Notes: generated from the sequence alone by a model not told the origin. A stretch of DNA of 64,000 nt from Pseudomonas frederiksbergensis (GCF_003732275.1 NZ_MOBM01000038.1:1082679-1146678); one strand, 5' to 3'. Numbered from the stretch's first letter, positions 55,142 through 63,399 are shown. Made by a program: numbers and translations.

Positions 55142-56467
55142 ATGATCGAAGCGCCTGCCTTGCGACGTCTTTTAGTAGTGGATCCTTGCGACGACTGCCA
55201 CCGTCTGTTGCCGGGTTTACGCGCCGTGGGTTGGGATGTTGATAGCTGTACCCTGGAAAACGCCACCGAACGAACCTGCGATGTCGGCCTGTTCCGATTG
55301 CAGCCCTTTCATCTGGAGCGCCCGGAAGCCGTCAAGGAATTGATCAGCCGTAGCGGTACCGAGTGGATTGCGGTGCTGAATCAAGAAGTCCTGCGACTGC
55401 AAAATGTCGGGGACTTCGTCTGCGAATGGTTTTTTGACTTCCATACCCTGCCGTTCGATGTTTCACGGGTTCAGGTCACCTTGGGCCGCGCCTTCGGCAT
55501 GGCGCGCCTGCGCGGCCAAGGCACGGTTCATATCGATCAGCCTGAACACGAACTGCTCGGCGACAGCAAACCGATTCGCGAACTGCGCAAACTGCTGAGC
55601 AAACTGGCACCCACCGAATCCCCGGTGCTGATCCGCGGCGAAAGCGGGACCGGCAAAGAATTGGTCGCTCGCACCCTGCATCGACAATCCCAGCGTCACA
55701 GCAAACCGTTCGTGGCGATCAACTGCGGCGCGATTCCCGAACACTTGATCCAGTCCGAACTGTTTGGCCACGAGAAGGGGGCCTTTACCGGCGCTCATCA
55801 GCGTAAGGTCGGACGGATCGAGGCGGCCAACGGCGGAACGCTGTTTCTCGATGAAATCGGTGATCTCCCCCTCGAACTGCAAGCCAATCTGCTGCGCTTC
55901 CTGCAGGAAAAACACATTGAGCGTGTAGGGGGGCACCAGCCTATTCCGGTGGATGTGCGGGTATTGGCGGCAACGCACGTCGACCTTGAAGCGGCCATTG
56001 AGAAGAAACTCTTTCGCGAAGATCTGTATTACCGTTTGAATGTCTTGCAAGTCATCACCGTGCCGCTGCGTGAACGCCATGGCGATCTCTCGATGCTGGC
56101 CAACCACTTTTCCCATTTCTACAGCCAGGAAACCGGCCGTCGTCCTCGCAGCTTCAGCGAGGACGCGCTGATCGCCATGGGCAAGCACGACTGGCCGGGC
56201 AATGTCCGTGAGTTAGCCAACCGGGTACGGCGCGGGCTGGTTCTGGCCGAAGGACGGCAGATCGAGGCGCGAGACCTGGGGTTGATCAGTCAACACATCA
56301 CCGCTACGCCGATGGGCACCCTTGAAGACTACAAGACCCGCGCCGAGCGTCAGGCGCTGTGCGATGTGTTGAACCGGCACAGCGATAACCTGAGCGTCGC
56401 CGCCAGAGTCCTGGGCGTGTCGCGGCCGACTTTTTACCGATTGCTGCATAAGCACCAAATCCGCTAG
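55142..56467 (+). CDS. Sigma-54-dependent transcriptional activator next to fap (VpsR-like)
   Basis: 441 residues. The N-terminal 130 residues are a degenerate receiver-like domain without the phospho-acceptor pattern of true response regulators (VpsR/FleQ-like). Then comes the AAA+ domain with Walker A GESGTGKE (166-173), the sigma-54 contact loop GAFTGA (213-218), Walker B GGTLFLDEIGD and WPGNVREL, and a Fis-type helix-turn-helix at the end (NLSVAARVLGVSRPTFYRLL). It converges on fapF. The presence of GAFTGA means it should act with RpoN. Relatives in this group bind cyclic di-GMP (inference). The fap operon is the obvious target. Confidence 0.9.
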   Translation: MIEAPALRRLLVVDPCDDCHRLLPGLRAVGWDVDSCTLENATERTCDVGLFRLQPFHLERPEAVKELISRSGTEWIAVLNQEVLRLQNVGDFVCEWFFDFHTLPFDVSRVQVTLGRAFGMARLRGQGTVHIDQPEHELLGDSKPIRELRKLLSKLAPTESPVLIRGESGTGKELVARTLHRQSQRHSKPFVAINCGAIPEHLIQSELFGHEKGAFTGAHQRKVGRIEAANGGTLFLDEIGDLPLELQANLLRFLQEKHIERVGGHQPIPVDVRVLAATHVDLEAAIEKKLFREDLYYRLNVLQVITVPLRERHGDLSMLANHFSHFYSQETGRRPRSFSEDALIAMGKHDWPGNVRELANRVRRGLVLAEGRQIEARDLGLISQHITATPMGTLEDYKTRAERQALCDVLNRHSDNLSVAARVLGVSRPTFYRLLHKHQIR

Positions 56468-56484
56468 GGCGCGGTGAAACGAAG

Positions 56485-56519
56485 AGGCCCGCTGCGACAT
56501 TCATCGCAGCGGGCCTTTT
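56485..56519. terminator. Bidirectional terminator between activator gene and fapF
   Basis: AGGCCCGCTGCGA and TCGCAGCGGGCCT form a 13-base-pair GC-rich stem with a short loop, followed by TTTT on the plus strand and by A/G-rich sequence reading as TCTTCG on the minus strand. It separates two converging genes. Confidence 0.88.
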
Positions 56520-56536
56520 CCATAGGGGGAAAACGG

Positions 56537-57817
56537 TTAGAAGTAGTACGGGAATTTCAGGCTGAAGGAAAAGTCTGGCGAGTCGTCGGTCAGGCCGATG
56601 GCCAGGTTGGGAACGATCGTCAGGTTATCGGTTGCTGCCAGGGTCATGCCGATGTTGAAGTTGGCCGAGTTGTAATCGCTGTTGGAAATCGATTGCCAAT
56701 CGCCACCGTCCGGCTTGATCTTGCTCTTGCGGGCGAACTGATCGGTGAACGAGAACGACATACTCATCTTCTCGTTCAAGGCGAATGCAATGCCGGCGCC
56801 GACCTGCCAGGAATCGCCCAGTTTCACGTCCCCGGGCACCTTGGAGTTGACCTGAGGGCTGATGTCGCTGAAAGAGTCTTCCATGTTGTAGGTGTAGGCC
56901 AGGCTGCCGAACAGCACGGCCGGGTCGAAGCTCTTGACCAGCGAGAGCCCCGGGGTGATCGACCAGACACCATTGCCGGTAGGCAAGTCCTCGGGTACCG
57001 AGAGGTTATCGTTGTTCGGGTCATTGACCAGCTTGATGCCGTAAGGGTCCTTACCGGTCGGCGCCTTGAGGCGCAGTGTAAAGACCGCGTCGGGCAGATT
57101 GGCCGACTCATCCAGAAACTTGTAGGCAACGCCAAAGTTCACATCGCCGATGGTCGGGTCGCGGGTAACGGTTGCGTCCGACGTCACCGGTCCTGCGCCA
57201 CCGGCGCCACCGGAGGAATACGTTGATTCGCGATAAACCACGGGGACATTGATGTCGAACTGCCAACGTTGTGCCACGTTGTAGCGGGCGGTCAGGTCCA
57301 GGGTCCAGTTATCCGCCTTGATACGGTCGAGGTTGATGTTACCGAGGAAAATTGCGTCCAGTGCCAGGAAGCCATTGAGTACCAATGCACGGGTATCGTA
57401 GTGCGTATAGGTCAGGCCGGTTTCGACGCTGAACTTGCCGCCACCGAAGAAGCCGCTGGCTTCGTCATACAGGTTGGAAACGCTTTGCGCAGGCTCCGAA
57501 TCCTCCTGGAGCGATTGGCCGTATGAACTGCCCGTGGTTCCCGGCGCACCGGCGGCCACCGTCTGACCACTCCTGGGCGTTTCTGCGGGGGATTTGGTCA
57601 GGCGTTTGGGAGCAGGAGTCGCAGGTGCTTCTTCGACTTGGCGAACGCGTTGCTCGAGTACCATCAGCGCGTTCTGTTGTACTTCGTAACGCTGTTTCAA
57701 CTCCATGAGTTCTTGTTTTAGTGCTTCAACCTGGGGGTCCGTTGCTGCGTATAGCAGTGTGGTCGGGGCCAGGCTACTCAAACAAACGATAGCTCTGAAC
57801 GTCAACGATCGGTGCAT
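56537..57817 (-). CDS. fapF: Fap amyloid outer-membrane secretion pore FapF
   Basis: 426 residues. A signal peptide (to about residue 25, LLYAA) is followed by a periplasmic coiled coil (DPQVEALKQELMELKQRYEV; LEQRVRQVEE), a Pro/Ala-rich linker, and a beta-barrel of about 320 residues ending in SFSLKFPYYF. FapF forms the trimeric barrel through which FapC and FapB are exported; its coiled coil gates the pore. Last gene of the fap operon, 46 bases after fapE. Confidence 0.95.
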   Translation of the reverse strand: MHRSLTFRAIVCLSSLAPTTLLYAATDPQVEALKQELMELKQRYEVQQNALMVLEQRVRQVEEAPATPAPKRLTKSPAETPRSGQTVAAGAPGTTGSSYGQSLQEDSEPAQSVSNLYDEASGFFGGGKFSVETGLTYTHYDTRALVLNGFLALDAIFLGNINLDRIKADNWTLDLTARYNVAQRWQFDINVPVVYRESTYSSGGAGGAGPVTSDATVTRDPTIGDVNFGVAYKFLDESANLPDAVFTLRLKAPTGKDPYGIKLVNDPNNDNLSVPEDLPTGNGVWSITPGLSLVKSFDPAVLFGSLAYTYNMEDSFSDISPQVNSKVPGDVKLGDSWQVGAGIAFALNEKMSMSFSFTDQFARKSKIKPDGGDWQSISNSDYNSANFNIGMTLAATDNLTIVPNLAIGLTDDSPDFSFSLKFPYYF

Positions 57818-57863
57818 GGGTTAGCCGTCCCTTCTGACTACATCGGGTGACACTGAGCGTAGA

Positions 57864-58601
57864 TCAGAATCCTTGAGTGCGAAGACCTTTGAGCTGGTCC
57901 AGGTTGCCGCTCAGCGACCCGGTTGTCGCATTGTCACGCAGCACGACATTGAAGGATGTGAGGTTGTTGACCTGGTTACCACCGCCGAGCAAAGTCGTGT
58001 TCTGCATCAGCCCGCCCTGGGCCAGGCGTTGTACGGTACTGCCCTGGTTGTTGTTGCCCACGATGTTGAGTTGCACACCCGTGCCGGTCGAGGAAACGCT
58101 CAACGAGCCCGCGCCATTGGCGCCGACCAACGTCGAGCCTGCGGCCAACGCCTGGCCCTGCTGTTGCGTTGCTGGCGCTTGGCTAGCTTTTGTGACGTTG
58201 ATTTCAACGTTGTTGTAGGCAGTGTTATGGTCGCCGGCAGCACGCACGACTTGAGTGACGCCTTCGGTGCTGTTGAGGCCGCTGCCGCCAGTGACGGTAC
58301 CGGTGCCTTGCGAACGCGCTGAGCCATCACCTTTTTCGTTGATCATCGACACATAGAACTGTGGCTTGATGGTTGATTGTTGAATTTGCATCGAGGACGT
58401 TGCCCCGATCACTTCACCGTTGGCATTTTGCCAAGTGCTGGTCATGACAATGCCGAAACTGATGACCCGCCCCGGCATGACATAGCGGCCGCGCAGGGTC
58501 GCCAATTCCTGATCCTTCAGTTCAATGGGTTTGAATGTCTGTGCCTGGGTCGGCAGGCTGGCGGCCAGGCAAACCACGACCAGCCACATTGGAGTCTTCA
58601 T
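57864..58601 (-). CDS. fapE: Fap amyloid minor component FapE
   Basis: 245 residues starting MKTPMWLVVVCLAASLPTQA, with a signal peptide and GGGAG at the right distance before the ATG at 58601. An 11-codon longer reading from 58634 is rejected. The mature protein begins QTFKPIELKDQELATLRGRY, the typical FapE start, followed by Asn/Gly/Gln-rich strands ending in GSLSGNLDQLKGLRTQGF. FapE is a minor part of the fibril and may cap or nucleate it. It follows fapD by 32 bases. Confidence 0.92.
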   Translation of the reverse strand: MKTPMWLVVVCLAASLPTQAQTFKPIELKDQELATLRGRYVMPGRVISFGIVMTSTWQNANGEVIGATSSMQIQQSTIKPQFYVSMINEKGDGSARSQGTGTVTGGSGLNSTEGVTQVVRAAGDHNTAYNNVEINVTKASQAPATQQQGQALAAGSTLVGANGAGSLSVSSTGTGVQLNIVGNNNQGSTVQRLAQGGLMQNTTLLGGGNQVNNLTSFNVVLRDNATTGSLSGNLDQLKGLRTQGF

Positions 58602-58633
58602 TGGATGCTCCCGGAGCGTCGTGCTCCTTGTCA

Positions 58634-59314
58634 TTAGAAGAAGTCGCTTTGGATGAATCCGAAATCCATCAACTCTGCGTCTCGCACCGGGGCGAAGGTG
58701 TTGATGCGGTTTTTGGCGGTCAGTGGCAGGGGTGGGTCGAGCAACGCATTGGTTTTGTCGTAGCCCTGACCGATGACGGCAAAGATGATGCCGTTCCAGC
58801 CTTTTACAAAGTCGTCGACTTTGTAGCGTTTATGACCGAGTACCGGATCTCCGATATAGACCCAGCCCTTATGGACTCTTTGCATGACCACAAAATGTTT
58901 GTAACCACGGATATCCATGAGTACCACCACCGGAATTCTGATTTCGCTCAGCATTTGCGGCGCTACCCGGTAGCCACGGGCCCGCATGCCGATACTTTCC
59001 ACGTAACGCTTCATGTCGAGCATGGAGAAGCCCTGGACGCGGACAAGATCTTGATCGGAGTGTGACAGCATGCCTTCGATGATCTGTTCTTCATTCACGT
59101 CCAGCCAATAGGCTTGGCGCAATATGGTCGCCAGCGCAGCGGCGCCGCAACTGAAGTCGGTTTTCTGTTGCACCAGGTCGGCAAATTTACGCTCGCGCAT
59201 GCTCTGGATCGGCTTATACACCACCGCGCCGCCCGGCAGGACGGAAAGCGGCATTTGTGCAGCCTCGCTCACGCAGGCCACGCAAAGCAAAAATGCCAAG
59301 GCGATAATGCGCAT
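58634..59314 (-). CDS. fapD: FapD, C39-type cysteine peptidase of the fap system
   Basis: 226 residues with a signal peptide (to about residue 19, SEA). The papain-like C39 catalytic set is visible: Cys56 in TDFSCGAAALATIL, His140 in RGYKHFVVMQ and Asp156 in YIGDPVLG. FapD is periplasmic and is needed for proper fibril export, probably by cutting a Fap component. It lies 62 bases after fapC, with a hairpin in the gap, and shortly before fapE. Confidence 0.95.
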   Translation of the reverse strand: MRIIALAFLLCVACVSEAAQMPLSVLPGGAVVYKPIQSMRERKFADLVQQKTDFSCGAAALATILRQAYWLDVNEEQIIEGMLSHSDQDLVRVQGFSMLDMKRYVESIGMRARGYRVAPQMLSEIRIPVVVLMDIRGYKHFVVMQRVHKGWVYIGDPVLGHKRYKVDDFVKGWNGIIFAVIGQGYDKTNALLDPPLPLTAKNRINTFAPVRDAELMDFGFIQSDFF

Positions 59315-59343
59315 GGTAGGACGCCTTCTGGTTGTGTTGAAAC

Positions 59344-59363
59344 AGGCCCCCGTAAGGGGGCCT
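59344..59363 (-). terminator. Attenuator-like hairpin between fapC and fapD
   Basis: On the minus strand AGGCCCCC and GGGGGCCT pair as an 8-base-pair GC stem with a TTAC loop, followed by GTTTCAACA. It lies 13 bases after the fapC stop. It could end part of the transcripts, so fewer messages would extend into fapDEF, and it could protect the fapABC 3' end. Confidence 0.7.
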
Positions 59364-59376
59364 CCAGAGACAGCAA

Positions 59377-60750
59377 TTAGAATGAGTTGTTGGAAATGGC
59401 CAGCGAGTTGCTTTGTTGGTTACCCACACCGGCAGCCACGTTGACGCCCAGGTTGCCACTGCCACCATTCACCGAACCGTTCAGGGCCGCAGTGTTGGTC
59501 ACAGGGTTTGCCCAGCCAGTTGGAGTCAGCACTTGATAGGAATAGGTGTTGCTCAAATCATATGAGCTGCTTTCACTGTAGCTTTTCGCTTTGTCGTACG
59601 CAGATTCGGACGATTTACTGCCCGATTTTTCGTACGAGGAGGCGGACGATTTATCGTACGATTTATCGTACGATCTGTCGTACGAGGAATCGCGCGATCT
59701 GTCGTACGAAGAGTCGCGCGATCTGTCGTACGATCTGTCTCTCGATGCGTCAAGCGTTGCGTCAATCGATGCGTTAAGCGATGCGTCGGCAGTCCTGCTG
59801 CGGGTGCGATCGCCATTGCCATTATTGAAGGTAACGGAACTGGCAGCCGCTGCATTAGCGTCCAAAGTAGCGTTCAAGGAAGCACTCAAAGAAGCACTCG
59901 AAGAACCGCTCGCAGTACTGCTGTTAGAGCCGCTCGCATTACTGCTATTAGAACCACTTATATCAACGCTTTTGGAACCGCTGGCATCAAAGCTCCTGGA
60001 ACCGCTCGCGTCCCAGCTAGAAGAAGCGCTTTTACTGCCGCTAGCCTCGGATGACTTATCGCGAGAGAAACTACCGCTGGCCGAGTTGCTGACTGTCATC
60101 GTATCCAGGCGATACGTCCGATCGGCGTTGTTATTCACTACCAGGCCAGGACCTTGTTGATCGGCAGAGGCGGTGGCTGTTGCGTTACCAAGTGGGGCAT
60201 TGGTGTTGGCAATTGCCATGGTGTTTTTCTGTTGGTTAAGGTCGCCACCAGCAATGTTGATACCCATATTACCGCTGCCGCCATTACCCGATCCGCCCAT
60301 CACGGCAGAGGCTGTGCTGCCGAAGTTGTTGACCCTGTTATTGTTGCTGTATTGCGTGACGTCGGCGGTGGCTGTGGCAGTGCCGAACACGAAGCTGTTG
60401 TCTTGACTGGAGTTTGAGGCAGCATTGGCGATAGCGGACGCGTTGTCTTGTTGGTTGCCGCTACCTGCTGCCACGTTGACGCCGACGTTGCCGCTGGCGC
60501 CTGTGGCAGAGCTGGTCATTTCAGCTTCGTTGACAGTCCCTTCGTTACGGATGCGGTTGCCGGTACTGCTCTGGTTATCCCACGCATTGGCAGTCGCATA
60601 GACAGGGATCTTTGTTGGAGGAGGGGTGTGATGGCCGTTGTTGTGGCCATGGTGGTGGTCATTGTCACGCCAATCGTTCGCTTGTACAGCAACAGCCATG
60701 ACCGCAGCAATTGCGAAAACCAGAGGCTTTAGTGCCATCGAAGGTTTCAT
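59377..60750 (-). CDS. fapC: Major amyloid subunit FapC with an expanded, repeat-rich linker
   Basis: 457 residues. A signal peptide (1-24, ending AVQA) precedes a His-rich segment (HHHGHNNGHH, about residues 32-41). Three amyloid repeats follow: R1 at about 72-113 (GNVGVNVAAGSGNQQDN), R2 at about 145-186 (GNMGINIAGGDLNQQKN), R3 at about 418-456 (GNLGVNVAAGVGNQQSN). L1 is about 30 residues, but L2 (187-417) is about 230. L2 contains a Ser/Gly/Ala-rich part (226-298, GSGSKS-type units) and a Tyr-Asp-Arg-Ser part (338-398, YDRS and SRDSSYDRS units). This is far longer than the short L2 of the better-studied FapC proteins. FapC is the main fibril subunit of the biofilm matrix. Confidence 0.95.
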   Translation of the reverse strand: MKPSMALKPLVFAIAAVMAVAVQANDWRDNDHHHGHNNGHHTPPPTKIPVYATANAWDNQSSTGNRIRNEGTVNEAEMTSSATGASGNVGVNVAAGSGNQQDNASAIANAASNSSQDNSFVFGTATATADVTQYSNNNRVNNFGSTASAVMGGSGNGGSGNMGINIAGGDLNQQKNTMAIANTNAPLGNATATASADQQGPGLVVNNNADRTYRLDTMTVSNSASGSFSRDKSSEASGSKSASSSWDASGSRSFDASGSKSVDISGSNSSNASGSNSSTASGSSSASLSASLNATLDANAAAASSVTFNNGNGDRTRSRTADASLNASIDATLDASRDRSYDRSRDSSYDRSRDSSYDRSYDKSYDKSSASSYEKSGSKSSESAYDKAKSYSESSSYDLSNTYSYQVLTPTGWANPVTNTAALNGSVNGGSGNLGVNVAAGVGNQQSNSLAISNNSF

Positions 60751-60801
60751 GGTGATTCTCCGTACTTATTTTAGGTTAAGTGTTGTTTCTACCTGTTTGG
60801 G

Positions 60802-61374
60802 TCAATCCGAGACCCGTACGCTCAGGGTATTGGCCGTTCGGTTTCCCACCCCGGCGCTCTGATTCAACTGGATCACCCCACGGCTACCGGTGAAGGCCTG
60901 ATCGCTGGTAGCGACCTGGCGATTGCCTGGTGCAGAGTCAGTTGGATCGGAGTTGTTGATCAGCGCCACGTTCTGCTGCATGAGGACGCTGTCGTCGATA
61001 CTTTGCGGCTGTGTGCTGATGCTTATCCGCAGGGCATTGGCTTGCTGGTTGCTGGCGCCCGCGCTCTGGTTGACGCCCAGTACGCCGTTGCCGTGGCTGA
61101 AGGAGTCGCCTTGAATGCTGGATCGAGCATCGATCCTGGGGTCGACCTGCGTACGCAACCGTTGGCGAATCTGTGTGGTAGCACTGGCGTTGTTGCCAAC
61201 GGCGATGGCTCGGGCGTTGGCCTGTTGCTGCTGATCGCCCGCAGCCTGGTTGACCGAGAGGTTGCCTTGGTGCTGCATGCCCGAACCGTCGATTTCGGCG
61301 TTATTGATGACGGGAGGTTGGGCAAAGGTCGATGCACTGCAAAACATGGCAATCATCAGCAGCGTACGATTCAT
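60802..61374 (-). CDS. fapB: Amyloid nucleator FapB
   Basis: 190 residues. A signal peptide (MNRTLLMIAMFCSASTFA) precedes three Gln/Asn/Gly repeats: MQHQGNLSVNQAAGDQQQQA, then GNGVLGVNQSAGASNQQANA, then SRGVIQLNQSAGVGNRTANT, joined by short linkers. FapB is smaller than FapC and is thought to nucleate the FapC fibre. It starts one base after the fapA stop, so translation is probably coupled. Confidence 0.94.
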   Translation of the reverse strand: MNRTLLMIAMFCSASTFAQPPVINNAEIDGSGMQHQGNLSVNQAAGDQQQQANARAIAVGNNASATTQIRQRLRTQVDPRIDARSSIQGDSFSHGNGVLGVNQSAGASNQQANALRISISTQPQSIDDSVLMQQNVALINNSDPTDSAPGNRQVATSDQAFTGSRGVIQLNQSAGVGNRTANTLSVRVSD

Positions 61375-61375
61375 C

Positions 61376-61813
61376 TCAACGGTCTCCCGTTACAACTCTC
61401 AGAGCACCCAGGCCTTGCTGGATGTTGGAATTGACCATATTGGAAATACCGTTACCCGAATTGCCCGAACGTCCAGCGGGGAGGTTGGAAAGCTGGGTCT
61501 GATTGGTGAGATTGCCGCCCAGGTTATTGGTGTTTTGAGTGACCAGGCGGGAGATACCTGCACCACTGGCGACGTTGGCAAAGTCGCCGTCGCTCAACTC
61601 ATTCGTTTGCCTGAGGATTTGTTTGGACGGGTTGGCATTGGCGGTCGTGGGGCTAGGGTCGGGAGCCACCGGCGGACGCGTTGCCATGCGCGGTTGGACA
61701 TCACGTTTGATAATAATGATGCCGTTGTCGGCCTGTACGGGCAGGCTGAAACTTGAGCCCAGTGCGCATCCGATCAGTAGGAGGCTATAGATGCTGTTAT
61801 CAAATGTCCCCAC
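61376..61813 (-). CDS. fapA: FapA, chaperone/modulator of Fap fibril formation
   Basis: 145 residues from a GTG start with AGGAA upstream. Signal peptide (LLLIGCALGSSFSLPVQA), then a Pro/Thr-rich part (VAPDPSPTTANANPS) and a C-terminal segment (GISRLVTQNTNNLGGNLTNQ) with the FapA pattern of Asn/Gly repeats. Loss of FapA in other pseudomonads alters FapC distribution in the fibre. First gene of fapABCDEF. Confidence 0.92.
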   Translation of the reverse strand: MGTFDNSIYSLLLIGCALGSSFSLPVQADNGIIIIKRDVQPRMATRPPVAPDPSPTTANANPSKQILRQTNELSDGDFANVASGAGISRLVTQNTNNLGGNLTNQTQLSNLPAGRSGNSGNGISNMVNSNIQQGLGALRVVTGDR

Positions 61814-61869
61814 GGCGGCAATTCCTTCTTTGTTGTGGGCTGGTCCTAAATCAGCGTTGTGAAGGAGTG

Positions 61870-61885
61870 AGCGAAAGCTGTGCCG
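61870..61885 (-). promoter_or_regulatory. Candidate sigma-54 promoter of the fap operon
   Basis: On the minus strand CGGCACAGCTTTCGCT shows the invariant GG-N10-GC pair and five to six matches to the TGGCACG -24 box; the -12 box TCGCT differs from TTGCA/T in one position. It lies about 57 bases upstream of the fapA GTG. The activator encoded at 55142-56467 carries the GAFTGA loop that this promoter type needs. Confidence 0.6.
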
Positions 61886-62183
61886 GTTTTTGATTATTGT
61901 TTTGATTCAGAGGGTTATCGATCAAGGCGAGTGGATCGATGGAGGGTGCTGTTTCAGGTCTGAGACAACCGCCGGGGCGGCAATGTGATAAAGGATCGCA
62001 AACACTCTGGATCCAAGCTTTGTGCGGGGATGTATCGGCGCTTTAACACATCGCATGACAAGACGATGACCAGCGTTGAAACGGGCTGTTTGAGAGGGGA
62101 CGCGTGTTTCAGAAACGGACGTATTTGCAAAAATTTTGCAACAAATGCTGGAGGAGAGTGCCAGTAAGTTAAGCCCAATCCCT
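61886..62183. other. Region upstream of the fap promoter
   Basis: About 300 bases between the candidate promoter and a REP pair. Expected site of upstream activator binding for the sigma-54 regulator. Short open frames here have no coding character. I could not identify a defined dyad. Confidence 0.4.
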
Positions 62184-62274
62184 TGTGGGAGCGAGCCTGC
62201 TCGCGATAGCGGTCTGACCGTCAACATAGATGTTGAATGTGAAGGCCCAATCGCGAGCAGGCTCGCTCCCACAG
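62184..62274. repeat. Inverted pair of REP elements (type A)
   Basis: TTGTGGGAGCGAGCCTGCTC and its complement flank GTCAACATAGATGTTGAATG. Lies downstream of the NadR-like kinase gene. Confidence 0.9.
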
Positions 62275-62314
62275 GTCCCGCCTTGGCATGGGGTATTGGC
62301 CCAAATAGGGCAGA

Positions 62315-62839
62315 TCAGTGTTCGAGCAGTAACGCGACGGCTTGCAATGCCCGAAGCCGGCGTTCGGTCCAATCACCCTCAAGCACTTGAACAGGCTGTC
62401 GATGCTGCTCCAGCCACGCCTGAGTGGCGCTGAAAAAAGCCCGGCGTTCATCCAGTTCGGGCTGACAACGCTGACCGTCATCGGTCCAGTCGACCTGTTC
62501 GGGCGACAGCAGCAAGTGCAAGTCGTAGTGCCGAGCCAGCAGCGCCTGTTCGAGCCAGGTAGGGCAATCGCCAAACAGGGTCTGGCTCCAGAGCATGTTG
62601 CTCAGCAGGTGAGTGTCGAGAATCAGCAACGGCGGCCCAAGGGCGCGAGCATCATCCTCCCATTGCAGCTGACCGCGAGCAATTTCAGGAATATCGTCCG
62701 GGCAGGTGTCTCGCGCCTCCTGCTCGATGAACCAGCGCACGTATTCGCCTACCAGAGCACCGCCGAATTGCTGTTGCAGTTCGGCGGCCAGCCAGCTCTT
62801 GCCGCTGGATTCAGGCCCCGTGAGTACCAGCACTTTCAT
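62315..62839 (-). CDS. NadR-like nicotinamide-nucleoside kinase / ATPase
   Basis: 174 residues. Walker A GPESSGKS is at residues 8-15 (MKVLVLTGPESSGKSW), followed by the EYVRWFIEQEA pattern and LLILDTHLLSNMLWSQTLFG. This matches the C-terminal ribosylnicotinamide kinase domain of NadR as a stand-alone protein. Its ATG overlaps the pnuC stop (ATGA), so transport and phosphorylation are coupled. It would trap nicotinamide riboside as NMN by phosphorylation. Confidence 0.86.
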   Translation of the reverse strand: MKVLVLTGPESSGKSWLAAELQQQFGGALVGEYVRWFIEQEARDTCPDDIPEIARGQLQWEDDARALGPPLLILDTHLLSNMLWSQTLFGDCPTWLEQALLARHYDLHLLLSPEQVDWTDDGQRCQPELDERRAFFSATQAWLEQHRQPVQVLEGDWTERRLRALQAVALLLEH

Positions 62840-63399
62840 GTGCGCAACGCCGGGTCGGCGCGCCATGTCCGCCAGCCATGCACCGCCAGCAACGCGAATA
62901 CCCCATAGAGGCCGGCGGTCAGGTACAGCGCTTTATAGATGAAGAGACCAACAAAGATGATGTCCAGCGCGAGCCACAGGGGCCAGCATTGCAGACGTTT
63001 TTGCGCCATCCATAATTGCGCCACGAGGCTGAAACCGGTCAACGCCGCATCAAGCCAAGGCTGGGCGGCATCGGTCCAGTGAGCCATTGCGGCGCCCAGC
63101 AACAAACTGCCGGCTGCGCCCACGGCCAGACCGAGCGCGATGGATTTTCCATCGAGCAGGCTGACCTGCCGCCTACCATGAGTCGCGGTCCCCTGAGTCC
63201 ACTGCCACCAGCCGTAGAGCTGCAACGCGGCGTAGATCACTTGCAGCAACATGTCCGAATACAGCTTCACCTCGAAAAAAATCCAGCTATACAGCAGCAC
63301 CATGACCAGGCCGATCGGCCAGCACCAAGGGTTCTGTTTGACCGTCAACCAGACGGCAATCACGCCGAGGGCGGCAGCAAACAGTTCAAGCCCGGACAT
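62836..63399 (-). CDS. pnuC: Nicotinamide mononucleoside transporter PnuC
   Basis: 187 residues, seven predicted transmembrane segments. Key features are LTVKQNPWCWPIGLVMVLLY, DMLLQVIYAALQLYGWWQW (the WxxW substrate site) and ALDIIFVGLFIYKALYLTAG, typical of PnuC. It takes up nicotinamide riboside by facilitated diffusion. Thiamine transporters of the same family (PnuT) exist; the adjacent NadR-like kinase favours the riboside. No TPP riboswitch was seen upstream. Confidence 0.92.
   Translation of the reverse strand: MSGLELFAAALGVIAVWLTVKQNPWCWPIGLVMVLLYSWIFFEVKLYSDMLLQVIYAALQLYGWWQWTQGTATHGRRQVSLLDGKSIALGLAVGAAGSLLLGAAMAHWTDAAQPWLDAALTGFSLVAQLWMAQKRLQCWPLWLALDIIFVGLFIYKALYLTAGLYGVFALLAVHGWRTWRADPALRT

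Noticed and set aside
59591..60160. 189-codon frame antisense to the FapC linker, giving acidic and Leu-rich repeats (DLSYEESRDLSYEE)
   Set aside because: The repeated pattern is the mirror of the FapC repeat DNA. No ribosome site, and FapC explains the sequence.
61985..62167. 60-codon frame upstream of fap
   Set aside because: Composition and lack of ribosome site suggest chance; the region is better explained as regulatory sequence.
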